From Coptis chinensis (taxonomy: Eukaryota > Streptophyta > Magnoliopsida > Ranunculales > Ranunculaceae), in contig CM027378.1 of NCBI GenBank assembly GCA_015680905.1, positions 85,775,501-85,839,500 on the forward strand: DNA of 64,000 nucleotides, in the 5' to 3' direction. How positions within the stretch are numbered: the first letter of the stretch is position 1; each line of letters starts with the position of its first letter. Position numbers and translations under genes: made by a program. This document shows, piece after piece, positions 49,676 through 60,792 of this stretch. The notes beneath the pieces were generated by a model. The model saw nothing but the letters and a program-made list of their open reading frames with translations. It did no database searches and was not told the origin of the DNA.

Positions 49676-50402
49676 GAGTTTATGACTATTTAGTACCATG
49701 AACTTTCGCTTTTTTTCCTAAATGGTACCCGAACTTTATTTCTCGTCTATTCGTACCACGAAGTTTCAATTTAGTACCTCAGTTAATTTTCCATCCAATT
49801 CCGTCCAATTTCACTAACGGCGTTAGCACTATTCACACAACACTATTCCCGTGAACAGTGTTTTTTTTTTATTGTTCACGTGAATTTTCAAAAATCAAAT
49901 TTTGAAAAACAAAAAACACTATTCACGTGAACAATTTTTTTTTGTGAGAATCTTAAAAATAAATTCTTTAATGAAAAATAATAAAAAACACTATTCACCG
50001 TGAACAGTGTTTTTAATATTCACGAGAACAGTTTTTTTTTTTTTAAGATTGATTAAAGATTATTCAAAAAAAAAAAAAAAAAAACTGCTCACGTGAATAG
50101 TGAAAACACTGTTCATGGTGAATAGTGTTTTTTATTATTTTCATTAAAGAATTTGTTTTTTAGATTCTTACAAAAAAAAAAAAAAAAAAAAAAAAACTGT
50201 TCATGCGAATAGCAAAAACACTGTTCACGTAAACAGTGAAAACACTGTTCACATGAATAGTGCTAACGCCGTTAGTGAAATTAGACGGAATTGGATGGAA
50301 AATTAATTGAGGTACTAAATTGAAACAAATTGAAACTTCGTGGTACGAATAGGCGAGAAACAAAGTTCGGATAAGTTCGTGGTACTAAATAGTCATAAAC
50401 TC
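49676..50402. mobile_element. Foldback Mutator-like element, ~727 bp
   Basis: Long inverted arms start gagtttatgactatttagta (49676) and end with the complement tactaaatagtcataaactc (50402). They continue through gtaccacgaagtttcaattt and cactaacggcgttagcacta. The centre is an array of gtgaacagtg/cactattcacg units in both orientations and poly-A/T runs. Flanks acccccaaa (49667-49675) and acccctaaa (50403-50411) differ at one of nine positions, fitting the 9-bp Mutator-type TSD. There is no coding capacity. A transcript would form a long hairpin. Confidence 0.85.
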
Positions 50403-50551
50403 ACCCCTAAAAGTGCAAAGAAATTACATGTAATAGTTACAGTAAATACCCCACTCAAGGAACTATAGCCAAAAGGACCCTATTTGTTTCTCGTTTAGTT
50501 AGACACATTCTTTAATGAAAGTGGGATGATAAGTGGCACCTATGCCACTAT

Positions 50552-51711
50552 TGTCACACCCCAAATTTCCAGACAATATTTAAAACAATTATATTCAATT
50601 ATCTGGAAACCCGGGGTGTGATATTTTGGTATCGGAGCCTAGGTTAGCCTAGAATGAGAAGGTCTAGGTGATCCTCGGATTGTGGTAATGGGTAGTAGGA
50701 GTGTTTTTGTGGTGTTAAGTTTTCTTGTTGTTTTCAAGTTTGTTTGTTCCCGTTTTGGATTTTGGTCTTTCATATTTTCGTATAAAGGAGTGTTTCTCAA
50801 TACGTGATTTTAATTTACGTATGTCCACATGTAAGGTTATACATTATTGTATATGTGTATTCCTTTTAAGGTGTGTATACTTGGGTATACACTTATATCT
50901 AATTTCTAATATTTGTTTATCATGACCTTTTGGTGCAAGTTGTAAATGAAGTGTAATTAACCTTGCTGACATGTTTTAGATGATCACATAAAATTCAGTC
51001 ATTGAGATATGATCAGTTAACTTAGAAGAATTATTACTTGGCATATGTTTGTTTGGTTAATCTACATTCTTTTCTAGAATCTCGGACGAGATTCATTTAA
51101 AAGGTGTATATTATAACAACCCAATTTTTTAAACAACATAAATTAAATTATTTGATTGAAAATAACTATTATATTATGAAGTCTAGCTTATTCTAGAATT
51201 TGTTTAGTTATTGTTGATTTTAAAAAAAATTCATATTTTTTTACTTGAATTGTTTGTTAGAACTTATGTGGGCATTTTATAATCATTTTTGGGCTTGAAA
51301 ACATTGTTAAAATGTATTCATTCATATAGGTATGGACCTTGGGTGTTTTTAGACCCATTAGAGGGCCATATGTTAACTTAAACAGACTTAAAACTGGGAA
51401 TAAAGAAGAGCTGCGAATTTTTTATTCCCAGTTTTAAGTCTGTTTAAGTTAACATATGGGCCTCTAATGGGTCTAAAAACACCCAAAGTCCATACCTATA
51501 TGAATGAGTACATTTTAACAATGTTTTCAAGCCCAAAATGATTATAAAATGCCCACATAAGTTCTAACAAACAATTCAAATAAAAACATTAACTTTTTTA
51601 AAAATCAATAATAGCTAAATAAATTCTAGAATAAGCTAGACTTCATAATATAATAATTATTTTCAATCAAATAATTTAATTTATGTTGTTTAAAAATTGG
51701 GGTTGTTATAA
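50552..51711 (+). mobile_element. Short non-autonomous LTR-derived element (fossil)
   Basis: A short left terminal piece, tgtcacaccccaaatttcc to ggggtgtgata (50552-50623), is followed by a Met-type primer site tggtatcggagc (50627-50638). About 480 bp of interior follow, related to the LARD interior (gttagcctag, ctcggat, gtgtatacttgggtatac). The interior ends with tctcggacgagattc (about 51080) before a palindromic segment starting ttataacaaccc. This is the skeleton of a chromovirus-derived miniature element, with no coding sequence. Its TSD was not found. Confidence 0.6.
51111..51711. repeat. Near-perfect 601-bp palindrome (arms ~292 bp)
   Basis: Arm 1 (51111-51404) begins ttataacaacccaatttttt. 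Arm 2 (51421-51711) is its reverse complement, ending ggggttgttataa. Only scattered differences and a spacer of about 16 bp (agaagagctgcgaat) separate them. The outer ends look like LTR ends (tataacaaccc and ggttgttata), so two LTR halves may be fused head to head. Confidence 0.95.
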
Positions 51712-51841
51712 CTATGCTGATCCATACTGTCCTGTTTAATTTAAAAGGGTCAGTTAAGCTCGTGGCATATGCAATCTTTATACCAAGCAAACAAAAATTG
51801 TAATCTTTATACATCTAACTTTGATGATGACTTTGTTTGAC

Positions 51842-52175
51842 GTGAAGACATTTGGATGGACACCTCCGGAAGCTAAGTTGCATATGGTATCTGATTACTT
51901 CAGTGAATCTGAGGTGGGTCTTCATTCCTGACTGGAAATTTCTCTCTTTTCTACTTGTTAAGCTATAATTTTTCCCTGTTTTTTTAAGCTATATTAGTTC
52001 TATCAATCAAAGAAAAACAAAAATTATAGTTACTTTTTTCTGGTTGACCTTGTTTCTCGTCTGACATTTTTCTTGTTGGAATCGCAGTGGAAGGTTATTG
52101 TAGAGGTGCTTGGATCAAACCCAAGACATATCTCCGAGATTTACACACTGAAGCAAAGTAGCTACTACGTCCAGT
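51842..52175 (+). pseudogene. Two clean exons of an unidentified host gene inside Pack-CACTA
   Basis: Exon-like stretch 51842-51916 reads DVKTFGWTPPEAKLHMVSDY and on to SESE, then GTGGGT donor. After an intron with CAG acceptor, 52088-52174 reads WKVIVEVLGSNPRHISEIYT and on to SYYVQ, then a GTAAG-like donor. The pair is free of stops and in frame. It recalls plant P-loop ATPase-type proteins (SEWKVI.E.LG.NPRHL.E.Y.L), but I am not sure of the family. The clean state suggests capture was recent or the donor gene is close by. Confidence 0.6.
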
Positions 52176-52759
52176 AAGCACCAATCTTATTTTTATCTTA
52201 TATCAATTTCTATGAGTTTATTTTTTCTTCAATGTGTAATTATCCGAGCGGCCAATTTTTAAGTTGCATTAAAAAAGTATGATGGGTTGAGCTGCTCCTT
52301 TTTAATGGTGCATAGCTATATAAAGATATCCCTATATCTATTGATCCATGATAAAATTCTTAGGCACAGGCTGTGTTCACTTTAGTATCTCCCTCTTTTA
52401 TTAATCTGTTGCTCAGGGTTGCACATGTTTTGTACGTTCGAGTGTGTATCCTGGGTCATATATGAAGGGGTCAGTCCTCCAAATCATTAGTTCTAGGGGT
52501 ATTGAAAAAAAAAGGTTTATATTTGGGTTTCTCACTCCTATCGTATCTGTCCATAAAGATCTAAATATTGGAAAGTCGAACTTTGAGGTGATGTTATCAG
52601 GTCTTGTATGAAACCATTTCTTCTCTGACTGATTGGTCGATTGATTTCTGTATATCATACTTTTTATCGTGCGTTAGACTCGGTGCTTAAACTTTGATAC
52701 TTTCTTCCTGTCTCATTAGCATAAATCATTTTCAATTGACCCTTGGTCTTCTTGGTCTT

Positions 52760-53040
52760 CTGAAGATGGCCATCTGCCCCCTGAGCCACGTCAGTACAAT
52801 CCAACAAATATAATGGGACAGGAATTCTTGGGCAAGTAGGTCAGGACGTTGATTTCTAGCGTTATCGCTGTTTACTTGTTTTTTTCTTATTTTTGAAGAG
52901 ATTCTGCACCTAATGCATTTAGAGATGCAGGTTTACTAGGAATGCGAGTATGGTGGCTTCAGGTGTGGCAAGGAACATGCAACAAGTGGGGAAATATGTC
53001 AAAGACAATCTTGATGATGCACTATACCCATACTGAAGAC
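52760..53040 (+). pseudogene. Captured piece of a third host gene
   Basis: 52760-52840 reads WSSEDGHLPPEPRQYNPTNI to MGQEFLGK and then a TAG that may be the edge of an exon. After an intron-like stretch, 52933-53030 reads FTRNASMVASGVARNMQQVG and KYVKDNLDDALYPY, then a stop where Arg is likely. The SGVARNMQQVG..VKD.LDD pattern looks like the end of a small conserved plant protein I cannot name. Confidence 0.5.
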
Positions 53041-54013
53041 AACCCAAATAGCATGTAACAAGTGTGTCATCTCATTTTTCGTTAATTTGTAGCAACAATG
53101 GTGTTCTTTTGTCCATTTTTTCTTTGTAATAATGCTCTAGCACTTTGCTTAATTTCCTCCATCTAAGTTAAGAAATAAATGAGATGCATGAAATCGCCTT
53201 GTTTTCAAGCTTTAACTTTTATCTTGTTTTCAAGCTACTAACGAGATGCAGGTTTGCTGATGCTTGAGGATGAGGTTTCCCTCATTGTTTTAGGAACAAA
53301 ATGAAAAACTGATAATGCAAATTGTAATTGGGGTTTTTGCTTCTAGTGATTTTTGGTATGAGATATTAAGGATGAATATGGTAGAACAGACACCATCATG
53401 ATACATTTCAGTCTGGTTAGTGTTCAGGTGTTAGGCATTTCCGAGAATAAATCAAAGACACTCGTATGTTCTTATTTGGTCTTATGAATTATATTTTGTT
53501 AATTTGGCTTCCTTCATTTTTGTTTGCAAGCTTTCAATTTTGCTAGATTGGAATAAGTCTTGTTTCCAACCTTTTTTTTTCCTGTGTTGAAAAGAACCTT
53601 TTTTGTTATTCATTTGTTGATTAAGTTTGTAGAATGTGATATTTATATCATATTTGCTAGAATTAGATGTGAATGGTGGACATTATTTGACCCAGGATTT
53701 TTTTTTAGTGGCTACAGTTTACTAACGGATATTTCCGTTACAAACAATAGTTAGTAAATAGCACATCCAGTACTAACGGATATATCCATTAGAAATGACA
53801 AATTTAATCAGGCTATCAACAGTTGGCTATCTGTGACAAAGAATTTTAGTAACGGATATAACCGTTACTAAAATTATTATCAGTAACGGTTATATCCATT
53901 ACTAAATTTGGCCTAAGTGAGAGTGACGCCCCAAAACTAACGGATATAACTGTTAGTAAAAATATAAGTAACATATACAACCGTTAGTAAATGCCTTTTC
54001 TGGTGTAGTGTAG

Positions 54014-57000
54014 GGAGGACAAAGTCTGCTTCAACACGTATTTCAGCGTTCTGGACATCCACTCGTCCTACAATGCCATCCTAGGACATCGCTGGATCCA
54101 TCAAATGCAAGCTATACCATCAACACTCCATCAGGTACTCCATTTTCCAAGCCCCAGAGGTATGATGGAGCTTCGCAGCAACCAACTTAAGGCTTACCAC
54201 TGCAATCAGATCCTCTCAGCGAACAAGTCCGCTGGGCCTTCTACCCGAACCACCAGCGAGCCCACCAGCTACACGATGGCCAAAGATTTAATTGCTGAGG
54301 TCAAATCTAAAAAGCCAAAGGAGAACATTGGGAGCTTTAGCAAAAAAGTCACTCCAACAGTCAGGACCCCAGAGGTCGCCCCAATTCCTGTTACTCCATC
54401 AGTCAGGACCCCAGAGGTCGCCCCAGCTCTTGTTACTCCACCAGTCAGGACCCCAGAGGTCTCCCCAGTTCCCGTTAATCCACCAGTCATGATCCCAGAG
54501 GTCGCACTAGCCCCTGTTATCATGACCACAGAGGTCGCATCAACCCCTGTTGTCGTAACCATAGAGGTCGCTCCAACTTCCATGGCCAAGATCCCCACTC
54601 CTCAGATCGATAAAGCATCACCCGCGACTAGCTCCACGGAGGTCGCTTCGGATTCTAACTCAACAGTTCCAACTTAAGAAAAGGAGCGAGTGAACCTAGG
54701 GACTAAAGATGATCCCAAGTTTGTCTATGTAGGGGCTAACCTTGACCCCACACTCAAAGCACAACTTGTAAACTTTTTGTCATTGAATAAAGATGTTTTT
54801 GCTTGGTCGACATCGATGTGCCTGGTATAGATTCTAGTGTTGCATGTCATAGATTAAACATCAACCCTAATGCTAAACTAGTTGGGCAGCGACCTAAGAA
54901 GCTATCCCTAAGATTTCAAAAAGCAATCAAGGATGAGATCGACAAACTCAAACAAGTCGGCTTCATCTGGAAGGTCGATTACCCAGAGTGGATCGCTAAC
55001 ATAGTAGCAGTCCCAAAAAAGAACGACACAGTTGGCCTCTGCGTCGACTTCACCAATGTCAACCAGGAAACACCTAAAGATAGTTTCTCCTTACCTAGAA
55101 TTGACCGACTTGTGGACCAGACCTGTGGCCATAAGTTCTTGTCATTTATGGATGTATATAGTGGGTACAACCAGATCCCACTCACTGAAGAAGATCAAGA
55201 GAAAACTGCATTCATCACATAACAGGGAATCTACTGCTACAACGTCCTCCCATTCGGCCTCAAGAACGCAGGAGTAACCTACCAACGACTCATCATTAAC
55301 ATGTTCCAGGACATGTTGGGGGACACTATGGAAGTCTATATCGATGAAATGGTGGTTAAGAGCAAGAAAACGGTTGACCACCTCACTCACCTTGAGCAGG
55401 CGTTCTCCAGATTAAGCCGAACTCAGATGAAGCTAAATCCCGAAAATTGCCTTTTTAGAGTGTCCTCCGGGAAATTCCTTGGGTATCAGGTATCACAGCG
55501 AGGGATCGAGGCCAATCCAGACCAGATCCGAGCATTCTTGGAAATGCCCGATCCAAAGACAAAGAAGCAAATATAGAAACTATCAGGAATGGCTGCAACG
55601 CTCAACAGATTCATATCAAGGGCTTCAGACAAATGTCGACCTTTCCTGCAGCTTCTCAAAAAAGGGGAACAGTTCTCATGGAGCAACCAGTGCCACCAAG
55701 CATTCTCTACTCTCAAAGAATACTTGACAACACCGCCCGTCCTAGCAAAACCAACAGATGGTGAAACGTTGGGGCTCTATCTTGCGGTGTCTGACTTTGC
55801 TATCAGTTCGGTTCTCTTCAAGGAGGACAACAACTCAGAGAAGCTGATCTACTTCACAAGTAAGACATTAACACCAGCTGAAAAGAACTACTCTTACATT
55901 GAAAGAGCAGTACTCGCATTGCTATACTCTGCAAGGAAATTTAGGACTTATTTTCAAGCACATCCGATCAAAGTACTCACCGACCTCCCACTGAAGAAGA
56001 TCCTTCTTAAAGAAAACAAGACAACTCGCATGGCAGTATGGGCAGAAGAGCTTGGGGAACATCACATCGAGTTCATCCCGCGCACTTCTCAGAAATGACA
56101 GGTTGTTGCAGATTTTCTAGCAGATTTTCCTGTCGGCGACCTGAATTCGGAACCAGAAACAGACATCCCATCCATTAAAAAATAGGACAAGTCCATTTGA
56201 TCACTCTTTGTGGATGGTTCTAGTAACCCTGGAGGCAATGGAATCGGAGTCGTCTTAGTATCCCCAGAGGTAACTATGGTTAAGAAATCAGTTCGCATCG
56301 ACTTTGCGACCTCTAACAGCGAGGCGGAGTACGAGGCTCTAATCATGGGACTCAGAATGGCGCTACAGCTCGGTGTGCAGGAGCTACAAGTCTTTAGTGA
56401 CTCGCAACTGGTTGTTCACCAGATTGCTAAAGAGTACACTACCCATAAAGGTAACCTTCCTAAATACCTTCAAGTTGTTTATTAGTTAGTTCTTTATTTT
56501 AAGACATCCACCATACACCACTTCTTGCGTGACAAAAACTGCCACACGGATAGTCTAGTTTATTTGGCTACTCAAACACCAAACTACACCCCTAAACAAT
56601 TACTCATCAAAGTAATTGACTGACCTGCTTACCAAGCTGAGCACATCCTGGAAATCAGTGACATGTGCCCACTCTCTGACAGTCAAATGAGTCAAACATG
56701 GATGCAGCCTATCATAAAGTACATCCAACATGGTACAATCTTAGAAGAACGTACCAAAGCCAGACAAATTTAATATCAGGCAAGTTATTACTGCCTAGTC
56801 AATAACAAACTATTCAGAAATTCTACTGGCAGACCTCACTTGAGGTGCATAAGCCCAGAACAAGGTCAGTTGATTTTTGCAGAAATTCATGAGGGCGAAT
56901 GTGGGAACCATGCTGGAGGTCGCTCTTTGGCTCATAAAGCAATCTCCCAAGGGTACTTCTGGCCACGAATGCAGGTCGATGCCAAAAAGTACGTACTTAA

Positions 57001-57860
57001 ATGCATCAAATGCCAGACTTTTGGCCACAATATCATCCAGCCAGCTCGCGAGTTAATCAACATCGCCAGCCCTTGGCCATTTCACATGTAGGGTTTGGAT
57101 ATCATGGGACCATTCATCCCACAAAAAAGTACTGGCTTTCGGTTCGTCTTAGCCTCAACTGATTACTTTATACTAAGTGGGTCAAAGCAATCCCCTTAGC
57201 TCATGTCAAAGACTCACACGTCAGAAACTTCATCTGGACACACATCATCACCAGATTTGGCTTCCCACACACACTGGTAATGGACAACGGTTCCCAGTTC
57301 AAGGGAAAATAGTCAAGGAGTTTCTAGCCAAGTGGAAGATCGTTCATGCATTTTCCACTCCCCAGTACGCCCAGAGCAATGGCCAAGCAGAGGCCAGCAA
57401 CAAAGTAATTCTGGAAAATTTGAAGAAGAAGATTGAAAAGAACAAAAGCCAATGGCTAAATCAATTAGAGAACATCTTATGGGCTCACCGAACAACAACT
57501 CGCTCTAGCACAGGCGAGTCGTCATTTTCACTATGTTATGGCACGGAGGCCGTTATTCCTACTGAACTGACAGTCACAACGACCTAGTTAGAACTCGTCG
57601 AATCTGGGTAGAATGACTCCGTCCTAGCTGGAGAGGTCGACTTACTGGAAGAATGCCGCGACCTAGTAGCCATCAAAGTAGCAGCTTATGTTCAGACTCT
57701 AAAAAAGTCATACAATAAGCGAGTCAATCCTCGATCTTTTCAACCTGGTGACCTAGTTATGAAAAAGACTCAATATGACTCTAAACTAGCACCAACATGG
57801 GAGGGTCTATACATAGTGGAACGAGTCGTCGGCAATGGAGTGTACTGGATCAAGACCTAA
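54014..57860 (+). pseudogene. pol region of the Retand-like element: PR end, RT, RNase H, second RNase H, integrase (fossil)
   Basis: Domains in order are the end of protease (DIHSSYNAILGHRWIHQMQA), a Pro/Thr/Val linker (54.35-54.6 kb), and reverse transcriptase around 54.8-55.6 kb (LCVDFTNVNQETPKDSFSLP; FLSFMDVYSGYNQIPL; FGLKNAG). Then come RNase H around 55.7-56.1 kb (LYLAVSDFAISSVLF; YFTSKTLTPAEKNYSYIE), an archaeal-type RNase H around 56.2-56.5 kb (FVDGSSNPGGNGIGVVL; NSEAEYEALIMGLRMAL) and integrase around 56.85-57.86 kb (HEGECGNHAGGRSLAHK; CIKCQ). The second RNase H is diagnostic for the Tat lineage. Broken in several places. Confidence 0.92.
54350..54580 (+). repeat. Tandem coding repeat in the PR-RT linker
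   Basis: About six units of 42-57 bp encode variants of VRTPEVAPxPVTPP. The first three are nearly identical and the later ones degenerate. Such low-complexity linkers are variable between elements of this lineage. Confidence 0.85.
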
Positions 57861-58074
57861 AAGGGAAAAACATTACCACGTCCTTGGAACACTTATTTGT
57901 TAAAGAGATTTTATCAATAAAAATGCAATATGTTGGAACCCATATTTTTATTTACTGTAACTCTATGTATACTTTACTTATGGTTATTACAACCTACTCC
58001 ATTCAAGTTTACTAACAGACGCAGAACTCGCTCTAAAAGAGCCACCAGCATGTGTGACCCACAAACACTCTCAG

Positions 58075-58265
58075 GAGTTCAAATGTTCAACAACACACTT
58101 TCTTAAGCTAACACGCTCTCTGCGAGCAACACACTTTCTTAAGCTAACACGCTCTCTGCGAGCAACACACTTTCTTAAGTTAACACACTCTCCGCGAGCA
58201 ACATACTTTCTTAAGCTAACATACTCTCCGCGACCAACACGCTTTCTTAAGCTACCACACTCACT
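58075..58265 (+). repeat. Tandem repeat downstream of pol, ~38 bp, about 5 copies
   Basis: Units of the type caacacactttcttaagcta + acacgctctctgcgag follow one another, with isolated related units at about 58350-58390 and 58470-58500. A tandem repeat in this position, between pol and the right LTR, is the feature that gave Retand its name. Confidence 0.92.
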
Positions 58266-58920
58266 CGAGCTACGTACCAGGCTCTATAGCCTGTACATTT
58301 CTTACTAGTTGACGACCTACAACTCTAGGCTCAACTCAGCGAGAACGCTCTCTACGAGCATCACACTTTCTTACGCTAACAAGCTCTCTTGAACTCATAG
58401 ACTCCATAATCTCTCTAATTCTCACTAGTTGAGAACCTACAACTCTAGGATCAACTCAGTGAGAACGCTCTCTACGAGAAGAACACTTCCTTAAGCTAAC
58501 TTTTAGGCTTCTTAGCCTTTACATGCCTTATTTATTGTAGACCTACCACCCTAGGCTGCAACGAGGAAATGAAAACCATATGTACAAGCAGATGGACATA
58601 AGTAAACTACATGCATTCCATAACATCCATAATTTAAACTGCCTGAACAAACTCAGGAAACCAATTCATAAATCCACCGATCTGTTGGGTCTACCTAGAA
58701 ATCCAGATCGGTCTGCTTACAACTTTTGAAAATAATGAACTGCCACTTACATGGAAACCAGTTCATTCTGTAACTGTGTAACCATAAGGCAAGGCGAACT
58801 TCCCAAACAAGCCTGAGAAACCAGTTCTATAGTTTTTACTCTCTTACAAAGATGGGAATAGCCAAAACATTCAAAATATTTCACAACTTACATCCAAGAT
58901 GACAACTCCTGCAACCATAG

Positions 58921-59926
58921 TCAAAAACCAGGAACAATGTGTTTATTGTCAGCAGGCATAATGGGAGTAGCACTGGTCGAAGGAACATTCCTCGCATCTC
59001 TTGGTACCACACGCATACTCGTACCTAGAGCCCCACGTTCACACTCCTCTTTCAGCTGCAAGTACTTCTCTTCTAGCACTGCATATTCTCCGCATACCCA
59101 GTCGTATACACCCTGCGGCTTTCGTGTAACGCCCTGGCAATGCTTAGCGCACTCCGTCACTACCGCCAGCTTCTCTTGCAAGTCAATCATTGAACTGACC
59201 AGCACCGACCTCTCATCAACAACGTCTTGGTGCTTTTTCATCATAGCCTTCAATTTCTTTTTATCAGTCTCCCATGCAACCCGCATGCGTAACAGCTCGA
59301 CCTTCGCACTTTCACCATTGTCAGCATGTTAAACAGTATCTTTCAACTTATCATACCCAACAAGGAACTACAAATAAAACACCAATGTTAGATTCGCCAG
59401 TCAAACGACAAAAAATCAAACCAGATGAAGAGCTTACCAAACAACAAGCCATATTCATGGTCCCCAAAATCGTCCCCAGATCTTCATCTTCAAGCTCTGC
59501 TTTATCACCATCCAATACAATCCCTTCCAGAATGCAGGTTGCTATGGGTGCCGAGTGGAAGCTATAGTCAGAGCGTTTGACCATACGCTTCTTCCCCGTC
59601 TTCCCAATGTAGAAGAACTCGCTCCTCAGGTCGTCGACACGCTGTGCAGAGCTTTCACCAGCAGCACTTTGGCCCTGACCCAGGTCGCCACATTCCTCAG
59701 CAGTCAAGTCAGCCCCATCCCTACGACTAGGGAACTTGAACACAATACCTCCAGTAGAGCAACCTGCAACTTTAGATCATTTTCTACTTTTGGAATCAGG
59801 AGCAACCACCTTCCGTTTGGCACGATCGCATTGACGACGAGGCTCAAATTCTATCTCCTCCATCACGAGGGGGGAGGCTTCCCTCGCCCCTCCATCATCA
59901 GCAACACTTCCATGTCGCCTGGCCAT
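58921..59926 (-). pseudogene. Minus-strand ORF B of the Retand-like element (fossil)
   Basis: It starts at ATG 59926 (MARRHGSVADDGGAREASPL) and is followed by a basic patch, a block with FFYIGKTGKKRMVKRSDYSF and LEDEDLGTILGTMN (59.6-59.4 kb), and a coiled coil ending KEECERGALGTSMRVV (59286-58921). It is broken. The function of Retand minus-strand ORFs is unknown. ORF A, 0.9 kb to the right, has the same arrangement. Confidence 0.75.
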
Positions 59927-60792
59927 AGCATATTCTACAAACAACCCAACGTTCAGTGAACTAACACAAAAGCAAAGCCCTCTTATTCAAAAGTAAGGGA
60001 AAACAATGGAAGACACTTACTTGCAACGAGCAAAGAACAGAGACAAGTACCTTGGAGAACAACTTGAAGAAGAGGTAGAGCAAATACCCTTGAATTTCTA
60101 GCAACAGTTCTTTTTATGTTCAAGTTGCGTACCTTCCCAAGGCATATCATAATTACATCGAGACATCAAACGACAGGCCACCTGGCAAGTATCATTTTGG
60201 TATCCCCAGTTGTTCATATTCCTACACGTTCCACGCACGTGCTGCGATCTTCTCTCGCCAGAACGTTCCGATAGGGAGAACACCTCATATGCACATGACG
60301 TTCCCCCGACCTCCCAAGTTACAGGGCTTTAATACCTCTCACTATTTGGTCCTACAACTCCAGGACTGATTAAAGAGCAGGACGCTCACTCAAGCTCGCA
60401 GGCTACTTAGCCTCACCCACTCTTACCAAAGGTCGCATACACAGCCAGACAATTACAACATTATCAAGAATATCACATTCAGCATTAAGGAGCTAAGCAA
60501 AAACAAGAAGCATGCATTTAATAAAGGTAAAAGAATGAACTGCCCACCCAAACTTAAGCCCCAGCTCGTCTACTAACCGAGCTACTGAGACTACTCAGGA
60601 AACCCAGCTCGGTTAGCCACCATTCATCATCCCATGACCTCCCCAGAATAGTCCGGGAAGACAGGTCGTTCAAAGTACAACAAAAGAAACCTACTAAGTA
60701 CGGTGAACTGCCCAGGTTACCCCAGAAAACCAGCTCTAATGTATCACAACATACAATATCAGGACAAGATAAATCACTCAAAACTCACAAAT

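Larger units (their letters stand above)
44898..54010. mobile_element. Pack-CACTA element, 9.1 kb, TSD tag, carrying several host gene pieces
   Basis: Ends are CATTACACCA at 44898 and TGGTGTAGTG closing at 54010, with tag at 44895-44897 and 54011-54013. Sub-terminal arrays of taacggatatatccgttagt-type palindromic units lie at 44940-45010 and 53715-53995. No transposase was recognised, so it needs help in trans. Between the ends are fragments of a 14-3-3 gene, a second gene with clean exons (51842-52175), a third piece (52760-53035), and nested insertions: solo LTR, LINE, foldback element, short LTR-derived element. The 5' terminal base pattern CATTA differs from the 3' CACTA by one change. 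Confidence 0.93.

Noticed and set aside
54269-54598. 109-codon minus-strand frame rich in Gly, Thr and Val.
   Set aside because: It is the complement of the coding tandem repeat in the PR-RT linker, not a gene.
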